From Lentzea aerocolonigenes (GTDB lineage: Bacteria; Actinomycetota; Actinomycetes; Mycobacteriales; Pseudonocardiaceae): a stretch of 26,987 nt of DNA. Where the stretch lies: assembly GCF_000955955.1 (NCBI RefSeq), contig NZ_JYJG01000187.1, forward strand, positions 1-26,987. The letters run 5' to 3'. The notes below the pieces were generated by a model. That model did no database searches, was not told the DNA's origin, and was given only the letters and a program-made list of their open reading frames with translations. Of the stretch, positions 14,235 through 21,481 are shown piece after piece. The position numbers and the translations under genes were made by a program. Within the stretch, counting starts at the first letter, position 1. Every line of letters starts with the position of its first letter.

Positions 14235-15947
14235 GTGTTCCTGGGTTCACGATCACGCCTGCGCACCGCGGTCATCGCCGCGGCCGTGGGCGCCGGTGTG
14301 CTGACGGCGGCGACCCCTGCCGCGGCCGCGGGCACGCGCGCATACCTGGTCATCACCGCGCCGAACGACACGGCGGGCGCGAAGACGGCCATCGCGAGCA
14401 ACGCCGGCACGGTGTTCAGCAGCTACGACGCGATCGGTGTCGTCGTCGCCCACTCCACCGCCACCGACTTCGCCAGCAAGATGCGGACCGTCGCGGGCGT
14501 GCAGAAGGTCGGGGCGACTCGCACGTCGGACGTGCCCGCCGAGGCGGCCAACCCGGCGGTCCCGGCTCCGGCGACGCAGACTCCGCAGTCGATGACCGAG
14601 TCCGTACAGGCGGACATGGCCCAGATCGGCGCCGACAAGGCGTGGGCGGTCAACCAGGGCTCGGCGAACGTCACCGTCGGCATCCTGGACACCGGCGTCG
14701 ACGACCTGCACGAGGACCTGAAGGCGAACTTCGACGCGTCCAAGTCCGCTTCCTGCGCCTACGGCAAGCTCGACACCCGCGCGGGTGCCTGGCGGGACAT
14801 CGACCAGCACGGCACGCACGTCGCCGGCACGGTCGCGGCGGCCAAGAACAACAAGGGCGTGGTCGGTGTGGCGCCGGGCGTGAAGATCGCCGCCGTTCGC
14901 GTCGCGGAGCAGCCGGGCAAGTCGTTCTTCTTCGCCGAGAACACCATCTGCGCCTTCGTTTTCGCCGGTGACCACGGGTTCGCGGTGACCAACAACAGCT
15001 ACTACACCGACCCGTGGCTGTTCGCCTGCCCGGACAACGCCGACCAGGACGCCATCCTGGAGGGTGTGAAGCGGGCCGTGGCCTACGCCGAGGGCAAGGG
15101 CGTGCTCAACGTCGCCGCGGCGGGCAACGAGAACTACAACCTCGCGAACAAGACTCGCGACACCACGAGCCCCAACGACTCGACCCCGGTGCAGCGCAAC
15201 ATCACCAACAGCTGCCTGAGCCTGCCGACCGAGATGCCCGGCATCGTCACCGTCTCGGCGATCACCTCGGCCAACCGCAAGTCGTCGTACTCCAACTTCG
15301 GCACCGGCAAGATCAGTGTCGCGGCGCCTGGCGACGCTGTCTGGTCGACCATCCCCGGCGGCAAGTTCGCCTCGTTCCAGGGCACGTCGATGGCCTCCCC
15401 GCACGTCACGGGCGTGGCCGCGCTGCTCAAGTCGACCCACCCCACGGCCACCCCGGCCCAGCTGCGCCAGCTGCTGGCCACCCAGGCCGACGACCTGAGC
15501 TGCACCGACACCCGTTGCTCCGGCACCACGGCGGCGAACAACTTCTTCGGCGAGGGCCGCGTGGACGCGTTCGCGGCGGTCGACACCGGCACGCCTCCTG
15601 CCGGCAAGACGTTCGAGAACACCGCGGACGTGAACATCCCGGACAACGCCCCGGCCGTGACCAGCGACATCACCGTCTCCGGCGTCACGGGCAACGCCCC
15701 GGCCACGCTCAAGGTCGGCGTCGACATCGTGCACACCTACCGCGGTGACCTGGTCGTCGACCTGATCGCCCCGGACGGCTCGGTGTACTCGCTGAGCAAC
15801 GGCGCGGGCGGCAGCGCGGACAACATCCAGGAGACCTTCACGGTCAACGCGTCGAGCGAGGTCGCGAACGGCGTCTGGAAGCTGCGCGTGCGTGACAAGG
15901 CCGCGCAGGACACCGGTTACATCAACTCCTGGAAGCTGACCTTCTAG
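14235..15947 (+). CDS. Secreted subtilisin-like serine protease (S8) with C-terminal P-like domain
   Basis: A 570-residue extracellular protease. The Sec signal peptide spans residues about 1-34 (cleavage near 'TPAAAA'). An inhibitor-I9-like prodomain follows (about 35-105) and is expected to be removed on activation. The catalytic domain has Asp152 (GILDTG), His192 (QHGTHVAGT), oxyanion Asn298 (AAGNEN) and nucleophile Ser385 (GTSMASPHV). The last 110 residues from 'NTADVNIPDNAP' are a P/Homo-B-like jelly-roll domain as in proprotein convertases ('HTYRGDLVVDLIAPDGS', 'WKLRVRDKAAQDTGYINSWKL'). GTG 14235 has TTGGAGG ending 4 nt upstream. Upstream frame belongs to MarR-region shadow. It is monocistronic, ending in a strong hairpin. 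Confidence 0.95.
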   Translation: MFLGSRSRLRTAVIAAAVGAGVLTAATPAAAAGTRAYLVITAPNDTAGAKTAIASNAGTVFSSYDAIGVVVAHSTATDFASKMRTVAGVQKVGATRTSDVPAEAANPAVPAPATQTPQSMTESVQADMAQIGADKAWAVNQGSANVTVGILDTGVDDLHEDLKANFDASKSASCAYGKLDTRAGAWRDIDQHGTHVAGTVAAAKNNKGVVGVAPGVKIAAVRVAEQPGKSFFFAENTICAFVFAGDHGFAVTNNSYYTDPWLFACPDNADQDAILEGVKRAVAYAEGKGVLNVAAAGNENYNLANKTRDTTSPNDSTPVQRNITNSCLSLPTEMPGIVTVSAITSANRKSSYSNFGTGKISVAAPGDAVWSTIPGGKFASFQGTSMASPHVTGVAALLKSTHPTATPAQLRQLLATQADDLSCTDTRCSGTTAANNFFGEGRVDAFAAVDTGTPPAGKTFENTADVNIPDNAPAVTSDITVSGVTGNAPATLKVGVDIVHTYRGDLVVDLIAPDGSVYSLSNGAGGSADNIQETFTVNASSEVANGVWKLRVRDKAAQDTGYINSWKLTF

Positions 15948-15953
15948 GGGCCA

Positions 15954-15988
15954 CCTGATCGGCCGTCCTTCGTGGGCGGCCGATCAGG
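15954..15988 (+). terminator. Hairpin terminator after the protease gene
   Basis: CCTGATCGGCCG (15954-15965) pairs perfectly with CGGCCGATCAGG (15977-15988) around an 11-nt loop, starting 7 nt after the stop. Only 'CTTATC' follows and there is no U-run, as is usual in actinomycetes. It separates the protease gene from the LysR gene. Confidence 0.8.
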
Positions 15989-16002
15989 CTTATCGTCCGT
16001 GG

Positions 16003-16905
16003 ATGCTCGATACCCGCCAGCTCGAGGTGTTCGCGACCGTCGCCAGGACCGGCTCGTTCAGCGCGGCCGCACGGGAGCTGCACTGCACCCAGCCGGCGGT
16101 CAGCCAGCAGATGCGCGCGCTGGAACGCCAGGTCGGCGGCCCGTTGTTCGTCCGCACGGGCCGCGGCCTGAACCTCACCGAGGCCGGCCGGATCCTCGCC
16201 GAACGCGGCACGGAGCTGCTCGACCAGCTCGCCGCCACCCACCAGCAGATCAGCGCGATCGCCACGCACGACATCGGCACGATTCGGATCTGCGCGTTCC
16301 CCAGCGCCAACGTGTCGCTCGTGCCGTTCGCGGCCGCGATCCTGGCGGAGGAACGACCCCAGCTGCGCCTCGAACTGGTCGAGGAGGAGCCGCCGGACTC
16401 GTTCGCACTGCTCAGGCGCGGCACGGTCGACGTGGTGATCAGCTTCAGCTACCGCGGCGAGCCCCAGGACGAGGCCGCGATCGCCGGAATGCTGCGGGTT
16501 CCGCTGCTGCGCGAGCCGCTCGCGTTGCTGCTCCCCGTCGGACATCGGCTCGCCGGACGCGAGAAGGTGTCGCTGGCCGAAGCCCAGGACGAACGCTGGA
16601 TCGCCGGCTGCGTCCGCTGCCAGGGAGCACTCCAGCAGGCCTGCGCCGAAGCCGGGTTCACCCCGGACGTCACCTGCTCGACCGACGACAACCTGGCCAT
16701 CCAGAGCCTCGTCACCGCAGGCCTGGGGGTCGCGCTCGTACCGCGGTTGCTGCTCTCGTTCATCCAGCACCCCGGCCTGACCACGGTCGAGGTGGACTCC
16801 GAAGCGGAACGCGAGACCGCCCTCTACACCTGGCCGGACCTGATCCGGCTGCCACTGATGCGCGCCACGGTCGACGCGATGATGACGGCGGCCACCAAGG
16901 CATAA
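16003..16905 (+). CDS. LysR-family transcriptional regulator
   Basis: A 300-residue regulator. The N-terminal winged helix-turn-helix (residues 1-60) has the hallmark 'FSAAARELHCTQPAVSQQMRALERQVGGPLFVRTGRGLNLTEAG'. The rest is a periplasmic-binding-protein-like co-inducer domain. It sits directly before the YeiH-family and thiol dioxygenase genes on the same strand, a common pairing for YeiH. It probably activates them in response to a sulfur metabolite. The ATG at 16003 is preceded by a TTATCG -10-like element and no clear ribosome site, so the mRNA may be leaderless. Confidence 0.93.
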   Translation: MLDTRQLEVFATVARTGSFSAAARELHCTQPAVSQQMRALERQVGGPLFVRTGRGLNLTEAGRILAERGTELLDQLAATHQQISAIATHDIGTIRICAFPSANVSLVPFAAAILAEERPQLRLELVEEEPPDSFALLRRGTVDVVISFSYRGEPQDEAAIAGMLRVPLLREPLALLLPVGHRLAGREKVSLAEAQDERWIAGCVRCQGALQQACAEAGFTPDVTCSTDDNLAIQSLVTAGLGVALVPRLLLSFIQHPGLTTVEVDSEAERETALYTWPDLIRLPLMRATVDAMMTAATKA

Positions 16906-16929
16906 CGCCCGCTTATGGACCCCCAAGAA

Positions 16930-16948
16930 ATGCCCATCTTCTGCGCAT
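16930..16948. promoter_or_regulatory. Candidate LysR-binding dyad before the YeiH gene
   Basis: ATGCCC and GCGCAT flank a 7-bp centre, an interrupted dyad of 19 bp with 5 of 6 arm positions matching. It lies about 15-30 bp before the YeiH-family start and just after the LysR gene. The size fits a T-N11-A type LysR box. It is assigned by position; no consensus is known for this regulator. Confidence 0.35.
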
Positions 16949-16962
16949 AGCTCGCAGGAGTG

Positions 16963-17970
16963 ATGGTTGCTCACATGGGCAGCGTCAAGACCACTGCGCG
17001 CGCGATCGACTCACCGCTACCCGGCCTCGTGCTGGTCGCGGCCGGTGTCGCGGTCTCGATGGTGGTGACCTGGCTGCTGCCATCGGTCAGTGCGCTGACG
17101 GCCGCGGTCCTGCTCGGAGCCGTCGTGGCCAACGTGGTGAGGCTCCCCGCGGCGTTCAGCCCCGGCATCAAGCTCGCCGGACGCCGCCTGCTGCGCCTCG
17201 GCATCGTGCTCCTGGGCCTGAAGCTGGTGTTCCGGGACGTGCTGGCGCTCGGTTACGAGGTGTTGCTGCTGGCGGTCGTCGCCGTGGTCGTCACGTTCGT
17301 CGTGACGCGCTGGCTCGGCCGGATCCTCGGCGTCGGCGAAGGGCTGTCGTTGCTGATCGCGACCGGGTTCTCCATCTGCGGCGCGTCGGCCGTCGCCGCG
17401 ATGAACGGCGTGCGCGAACAAGACGAGCAGGACGTCGCCAAGGCGCTCGGGCTCGTCACGTTGTTCGGCACGGTCGCGATGTTCGCGCTGCCCGCGTTGC
17501 ACCCGCTCACCGGCCTGTCCCCCGCTGCTTACGGCGTGTGGGCGGGCGGGAGCGTGCACGAGGTCGCCCAGGTGGTCGCCGCCGCCGGACCGGTCACCGG
17601 CGCGCTGGCCATCGCGGTCGCGGTGAAGCTGACCAGGGTCGTGCTGCTGGCGCCGATGCTCGCCGCGGTGAGCGTCGCCGAACGCCGCAGGTTCCCCGCT
17701 GCCGGGAAGCGTCCGCCGATCGTGCCGCTGTTCGTCGTGGGGTTCCTGATCGCCGCCGCCATCAGAGCCACTGATCTGCTGCCGGGCGTCGTGCTGTCCA
17801 CCGCCCAGTTCGTCGACAACCTCCTGCTGGCCGCGGGCATGTTCGCCCTCGGCACGGCCGTGAACCTGCGTTCTCTCGTCCGCTCCGGACTGCCCGCGCT
17901 GACGCTGGGCCTGCTGTCCACCGTCCTCATCAGCGTTGTCGCACTGATCGGAGCCTCTTTGATCATGTGA
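16963..17970 (+). CDS. YeiH-family (UPF0324) membrane protein, putative sulfur-oxyanion exporter
   Basis: A protein of about 335 residues with 9-10 membrane segments, matching the YeiH/UPF0324 family. Conserved parts include 'LRLGIVLLGLKL', 'GFSICGASAVAAMNGV', 'WAGGSVHEVAQVVAA' and 'KLTRVVLLAPMLA'. Members are annotated as putative sulfate exporters, on limited experimental evidence. Possible starts are GTG 16960, ATG 16963 and ATG 16975. AGGAG at 16956-16960 is too close to the first two and rather far (14 nt) from the third, so the start is uncertain by four codons. The thiol dioxygenase gene starts 10 bp after the stop. Its role may be to export sulfite or a related product of thiol oxidation. 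Confidence 0.88.
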   Translation: MVAHMGSVKTTARAIDSPLPGLVLVAAGVAVSMVVTWLLPSVSALTAAVLLGAVVANVVRLPAAFSPGIKLAGRRLLRLGIVLLGLKLVFRDVLALGYEVLLLAVVAVVVTFVVTRWLGRILGVGEGLSLLIATGFSICGASAVAAMNGVREQDEQDVAKALGLVTLFGTVAMFALPALHPLTGLSPAAYGVWAGGSVHEVAQVVAAAGPVTGALAIAVAVKLTRVVLLAPMLAAVSVAERRRFPAAGKRPPIVPLFVVGFLIAAAIRATDLLPGVVLSTAQFVDNLLLAAGMFALGTAVNLRSLVRSGLPALTLGLLSTVLISVVALIGASLIM

Positions 17971-17980
17971 GGAGCCCACC

Positions 17981-18523
17981 ATGCCTCGTTTGCTCTCCCC
18001 CACCGCCGCATTGCTCGTCAGCGCGATCCGCACCGCCGTGAACACGGGCGGTTCCGACGCCACCGTCGCCAAGCGAGTCGCCAAGGCCCTCACCCGCCAC
18101 CTCGCCGATCCACAGCTGCTGGACGCCGAGCAGCGCGAACCGGACCCGGCCGCGTACCGGCAGCACGTCCTGCACGTCGAACCCGACGGCAGCTTCTCGG
18201 TCGTCGCGCTGGTCTGGTTGCCAGGTCAGGAAACCTGTATTCACGACCACGTGTCATGGTGCGTCGTCGGCACGTACGTCGGCGAAGAAGAAGAGATGAC
18301 GTATCGGCTCGCGGGAGATCACCTCGTTCCGTTGCGGTTCAATCGCACTCCGCAAGGTGTCGCGTCGTACCTGGTGCCGCCGGGCGACATCCACAAGGTG
18401 TGCAACAACTCCAGCTCGGTCGCGATCTCGATCCACGTCTACGGCGCGGACATCGGCGTGCTCGGCACGAGCATCCGGCGGCGGTACGACCTGCCCGTCA
18501 AGCGTTCGAAGATTGCGAACTGA
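17981..18523 (+). CDS. Thiol dioxygenase (cysteine or 3-mercaptopropionate dioxygenase family)
   Basis: A 180-residue cupin that adds O2 to a thiol to give a sulfinate. The three iron ligands are visible: His88 and His90 in 'CIHDHVSW' and His138 in 'PGDIHKV'. This spacing matches cysteine dioxygenase (86, 88 and 140 in the rat enzyme, from memory). The Trp after H-D-H-x-x is more like bacterial 3-mercaptopropionate dioxygenases, so the exact thiol is open. The ribosome site GAGGAG overlaps the YeiH stop codon and lies 7 nt before the ATG, so the two genes are translationally linked. Product sulfinate breaks down to sulfite, which would explain a neighbouring YeiH-type exporter. Confidence 0.88.
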   Translation: MPRLLSPTAALLVSAIRTAVNTGGSDATVAKRVAKALTRHLADPQLLDAEQREPDPAAYRQHVLHVEPDGSFSVVALVWLPGQETCIHDHVSWCVVGTYVGEEEEMTYRLAGDHLVPLRFNRTPQGVASYLVPPGDIHKVCNNSSSVAISIHVYGADIGVLGTSIRRRYDLPVKRSKIAN

Positions 18524-18590
18524 GTGCCATTTGGAGCAATTTCGGCATCCTCGGGTAACTAGCGGACACGACCGCAGCGATAGCACGGAC

Positions 18591-19232
18591 GTGGAACATC
18601 CCGACCTGTGGGCGATCGCCGTGGAGGCCCTCGAAGAACACGAACGCCCAGAGGTGCGGGCCTGGCTGGCCGGAGTCGTCATCCAGCCCGGCCAGACCGA
18701 GCGGCTCGCCAGGGGCGAGCGCGATGTGGTGTTCCTGCTGCCCGACCGCATCGTGCTGGTGCGGCCGGACCCGTTCTGGGTGGGCTCGTACCCGCGGGAC
18801 AAGGTCGCGAGCATCATGGTCGTCGCCGGTCACGTCCAGTTCGAGATCGCCGACGGCAACAGCTTCGAGTACTGGATCGACACCGAGGAGACGCCCGTCA
18901 AGCCGTTCCGCGAGGAGGCGGAGGCCTGGCTGCGCCCCACCAAGAGCGGACCCGGCCTCGGTGTGTTCGCCCTGGGCCTGGTGCTGATCGTGGCGCTGCT
19001 CTTCGCGTTCGGGCCGGAGTTCGACTCGGAGAACGAGCGGCTCAGCACCAACTCGTCGTGCGGCGACTTCATGTCGGCCGGCCTCGACGCCCAGGTCGAT
19101 CTGCTGAAGCGGCTCTTCGGGCAGCAGGGCAGGTCGGACGAGGCGAACAATCCGGCGACGCTCACCGCGTCCCGCAAGGCCTGCGGGGAGAACGGCTCGG
19201 CGACGGTCGACTCGCTCATCGGCGGGAAATGA
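18591..19232 (+). CDS. Single-span membrane protein with short two-cysteine outer domain
   Basis: A 213-residue protein. Residues 1-115 form a cytosolic mixed alpha/beta domain ('RDVVFLLPDRIVLVRPDPFWVGSYPRDKV' is PH- or DUF-like). One membrane helix spans about residues 121-141. The outer C-terminal part has 'SSCGDFMSAGLDAQ' and 'ASRKACGENG', two Cys about 45 residues apart. The Cys-x-Asp-Phe...Cys layout is faintly like HdeA-type small helical domains; I rate this as weak. GTG 18591 is preceded by GATAGC, a possible -10, so it may be leaderless; the longer open frame overlaps the dioxygenase gene. It converges on the TetR gene with a 17-nt overlap. Confidence 0.75.
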   Translation: MEHPDLWAIAVEALEEHERPEVRAWLAGVVIQPGQTERLARGERDVVFLLPDRIVLVRPDPFWVGSYPRDKVASIMVVAGHVQFEIADGNSFEYWIDTEETPVKPFREEAEAWLRPTKSGPGLGVFALGLVLIVALLFAFGPEFDSENERLSTNSSCGDFMSAGLDAQVDLLKRLFGQQGRSDEANNPATLTASRKACGENGSATVDSLIGGK

Positions 19233-19833
19233 CGCCCCGCTCGATCGCTCCAGTGGCGAACTCGATGAGGTGCGCGGGCTTGACCCGGTTGGTGCGCGCG
19301 CCCTGGAGCAGCAGGTCGTCGGCGAGCCCGATCAGCGAGTCCCACACCCAGTGCGGCAGCGCCGGGTCGTCGATGAGCGTCTGACCGGACGCTGCCGCCG
19401 TCTCGTTGAGCGCCTTCGCCAGCGCCTTGATGGTCTTGCGGTAGTCCTGTGCCGACCCCGCGACCTCCTTGCCCCTGCGGCCGCCGGAGAGCACCTTGGC
19501 CTCCCACTGCGCGGCCGACCTGCCGAAGCGGCGCCACAGTTCGGTGACCTGGGGCTCGATCTCCTTCAGCACGCCCGCGATGCCCTGGTCGCGGTCGACG
19601 GTGTCCAGGGTGTGCCGCAGCTCGTCCAGGCGGCGTTCCATCAGGGCCGCGAAGACGTCCTCCTTGCCGGAGAAGTACTGGTACACCGTGCCGGAGCTGA
19701 CGCCGGCGCCGACCGCGATCGCGCGCATGGTCAGGCCCGCGTAACCCTGCTCCTCGAGGATCTGCTCGGCCGACTGCAGGATGTCCCGCCGCCTGCCTTC
19801 CGCGTCGCCCCAGGCCGTCTGCTCTGTGCTCAC
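19216..19833 (-). CDS. TetR-family transcriptional regulator
   Basis: A 205-residue repressor. The N-terminal DNA-binding domain (residues about 10-60) is typical: 'RRRDILQSAEQILEEQGYAGLTMRAIAVGAGVSSGTVYQYFSGKEDVFAALMERR'. The C-terminal helices form the ligand and dimer domain. I take the GTG at 19833, with AGGATCC about 9 nt upstream. A longer TTG start at 19857 would put the N-terminus inside the operator and is unlikely. It is divergent from cysQ. Twin palindromes in the gap suggest it controls itself and the cysQ-cysD-cysNC operon. A near-copy of the site precedes the DUF1214/sulfotransferase operon, so that operon is a likely second target. Confidence 0.92.
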   Translation of the reverse strand: MSTEQTAWGDAEGRRRDILQSAEQILEEQGYAGLTMRAIAVGAGVSSGTVYQYFSGKEDVFAALMERRLDELRHTLDTVDRDQGIAGVLKEIEPQVTELWRRFGRSAAQWEAKVLSGGRRGKEVAGSAQDYRKTIKALAKALNETAAASGQTLIDDPALPHWVWDSLIGLADDLLLQGARTNRVKPAHLIEFATGAIERGVISRR

Positions 19834-19849
19834 GGGTCCGGATCCTACG

Positions 19850-19864
19850 TTGAACAACGTTCAA
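19850..19864. promoter_or_regulatory. TetR operator 1 (TTGAAC-AAC-GTTCAA)
   Basis: A perfect 15-bp palindrome with 6-bp arms and a 3-bp centre, just upstream of the TetR start. Its centre is 22 bp (two helical turns) from that of operator 2, so two dimers could bind on one face. Confidence 0.75.
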
Positions 19865-19871
19865 AACGCTA

Positions 19872-19901
19872 TTGAACGTTGTTCAGTTTGGTTGCTACCG
19901 T
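19872..19901 (+). promoter_or_regulatory. Candidate cysQ promoter, leaderless transcript likely
   Basis: A -35-like TTGAAC (19872-19877) lies inside operator 2. After an 18-bp spacer a -10-like TACCGT (19896-19901) follows, placing the transcription start at about the ATG at 19908. Binding at operator 2 would block the -35 directly. No Shine-Dalgarno precedes the ATG. Confidence 0.5.
19873..19885. promoter_or_regulatory. TetR operator 2 (TGAAC-GTT-GTTCA)
   Basis: A 13-bp palindrome with perfect 5-bp arms and 3-bp centre. It is also the exact reverse complement of bases 19851-19863 of operator 1, so the pair forms one larger inverted repeat with a 9-bp gap. It covers the likely -35 of cysQ. 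Confidence 0.75.
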
Positions 19902-19907
19902 CGGTGC

Positions 19908-20597
19908 ATGACGGAGACGGACGGTGAGTTGGCGGCACGGTTGGCCACCGGGACAGGCCGGTTGCTCGTCCGCGTCAGACCGGGCGACGGCGACCGGATC
20001 GCACAGGAGTTCCTCGCGGCGCAGCTGAAAGAGCACCGGCCGCACGACGCGGTCCTCTCCGAGGAGGCTCCCGACGACCGCCGCAGGCTCACGTCCGAGC
20101 GGGTGTGGATCATCGACCCGCTCGACGGCAGCAGGGAGTACGCGGAGCCAGGACGCACCGACTGGGCCGTGCACGTGGCTCTGTGGCACGCGGGCAGGCT
20201 CGTCGCGGCGGCGGTGGCCCTGCCGGCACTGGCCAGGACGTTCGGCACGGACCAGCCCGTGGCTCTCCCTGCGCCGCACGCCCGGCCGCGGATCGCCATC
20301 AGCCGCACGCGCCCACCCGCGTTCGCCCAGCGGGTCGCCGACGCGGTGCACGGAGTCCTGGTGCCGATGGGCAGCGCGGGCGCAAAGGCCATGGCCGTCG
20401 TGCGCGGCGAAGCCGATGCCTACCTCCACGCCGGTGGCATGTACGAGTGGGACTCCGCCGCCCCGGTGGCCGTGGCGCGCGCGGCCGGACTGCACGCCTC
20501 TCGCGTCGACGGACGGCCGCTCGAGTACAACCAGCCCGACCCGTGGCTGCCCGACCTGCTGATCTGCCGGCCGGAGCTCGCGGGGGTGCTGAGGTGA
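19908..20597 (+). CDS. cysQ: 3'(2'),5'-bisphosphate nucleotidase (CysQ-like)
   Basis: A 229-residue member of the inositol-monophosphatase/CysQ family. Metal-binding motifs are 'LSEEAPDD' (the E-E pair), '[12 protein letters not shown]' (Asp70 and Asp73) and C-terminal '[16 protein letters not shown]'. CysQ hydrolyses 3'-phosphoadenosine 5'-phosphate (PAP) to AMP, removing the by-product of sulfotransferases that would otherwise inhibit them. It is slightly shorter than E. coli CysQ (about 246). The GTG of cysD overlaps its stop. The position in one operon with PAPS synthesis genes, and upstream of a sulfotransferase operon, supports the PAP-recycling role over inositol phosphatase activity. 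Confidence 0.9.
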   Translation: MTETDGELAARLATGTGRLLVRVRPGDGDRIAQEFLAAQLKEHRPHDAVLSEEAPDDRRRLTSERVWIIDPLDGSREYAEPGRTDWAVHVALWHAGRLVAAAVALPALARTFGTDQPVALPAPHARPRIAISRTRPPAFAQRVADAVHGVLVPMGSAGAKAMAVVRGEADAYLHAGGMYEWDSAAPVAVARAAGLHASRVDGRPLEYNQPDPWLPDLLICRPELAGVLR

Positions 20598-21481
20598 ACC
20601 ACCTGGACACGCTCGAAGCCGACAGCATCGACATCTTCCGCGAGGCCGTGGCGGAGAGTGAACGGCCGGTCCTGCTGTACTCGATCGGCAAGGACAGCTC
20701 GGTACTGCTCCACTTGGCGCGCAAGGCGTTCTACCCGTCGAAGCCGCCGTTCCCGTTGCTGCACGTGGACACCACGTGGAAGTTCCGGGAGATGATCGCG
20801 TTCCGGGACAGGATCGTCGCCGAGCTCGGCCTGGAGCTGATCGTGCATCGCAACCCGGAGTGCGTGGCGCTGGGCATCAACCCGTTCGACCACGGTTCGG
20901 CGCGGCACACCGATCTCTGGAAGACCCAGGGGCTGCGGCAGGCGTTGGACGCCGGCCGGTTCGACGTCGCGTTCGGCGGTGCGCGGCGGGACGAGGAAGC
21001 CTCTCGTGCCAAGGAAAGGGTGTTCTCGTTCCGGACCGCGCAGCACCGCTGGGACCCGAAGAACCAGCGGCCGGAACTGTGGCGGCTCTACAACACGCGA
21101 GTGGCGCCCGGCGAGAGCATCCGGGTGTTCCCGCTGTCGAACTGGACCGAGCTGGACGTGTGGCGCTACGTCGAACGCGAGCGGATTCCCGTTGTGCCGC
21201 TTTACTTCGCGGCCCAACGGCAGGTGGTGGACCGCGACGGCCTGCTGATCATGGTGGACGACGACCGGATGCCGCTGGTCTCGCCGCCACGCACGGAGCT
21301 GGTCCGGTTCCGGACGCTGGGCTGCTATCCGCTGACCGGGGCGGTGCGCAGTGAGGCGCGGACGGTCTCCGAGATCGTCGAGGAGATGCGGGCCGCGACC
21401 ACGTCCGAGCGGCAGGGGCGGCTGATCGACCACGACCAGAGCGGCTCGATGGAACGCAAGAAGCAGGAGGGGTACTTCTGA
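20594..21481 (+). CDS. cysD: Sulfate adenylyltransferase small subunit
   Basis: A 295-residue ATP-pyrophosphatase-fold subunit that adenylylates sulfate to APS. The PP-loop is '[13 protein letters not shown]' (residues 29-41). Other conserved parts are '[16 protein letters not shown]', '[25 protein letters not shown]', '[15 protein letters not shown]' and the C-terminal '[11 protein letters not shown]'. Length matches CysD (about 300). GTG 20594 overlaps the cysQ stop (GTGA), and its stop overlaps the ATG of cysNC by 1 nt. It works as a complex with the GTPase CysN, here encoded by the next gene. Confidence 0.97.
   Translation: MNHLDTLEADSIDIFREAVAESERPVLLYSIGKDSSVLLHLARKAFYPSKPPFPLLHVDTTWKFREMIAFRDRIVAELGLELIVHRNPECVALGINPFDHGSARHTDLWKTQGLRQALDAGRFDVAFGGARRDEEASRAKERVFSFRTAQHRWDPKNQRPELWRLYNTRVAPGESIRVFPLSNWTELDVWRYVERERIPVVPLYFAAQRQVVDRDGLLIMVDDDRMPLVSPPRTELVRFRTLGCYPLTGAVRSEARTVSEIVEEMRAATTSERQGRLIDHDQSGSMERKKQEGYF

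Noticed and set aside
14253..15734. 493-codon open frame antisense to the subtilisin-like protease
   Set aside because: Low-complexity Arg/Gly/Val translation; the + strand has all catalytic motifs, signal peptide and ribosome site.
19834..19857. TTG start giving the TetR protein 8 more residues
   Set aside because: The start would fall within the operator; GTG 19833 has AGGA upstream and a normal TetR N-terminus.
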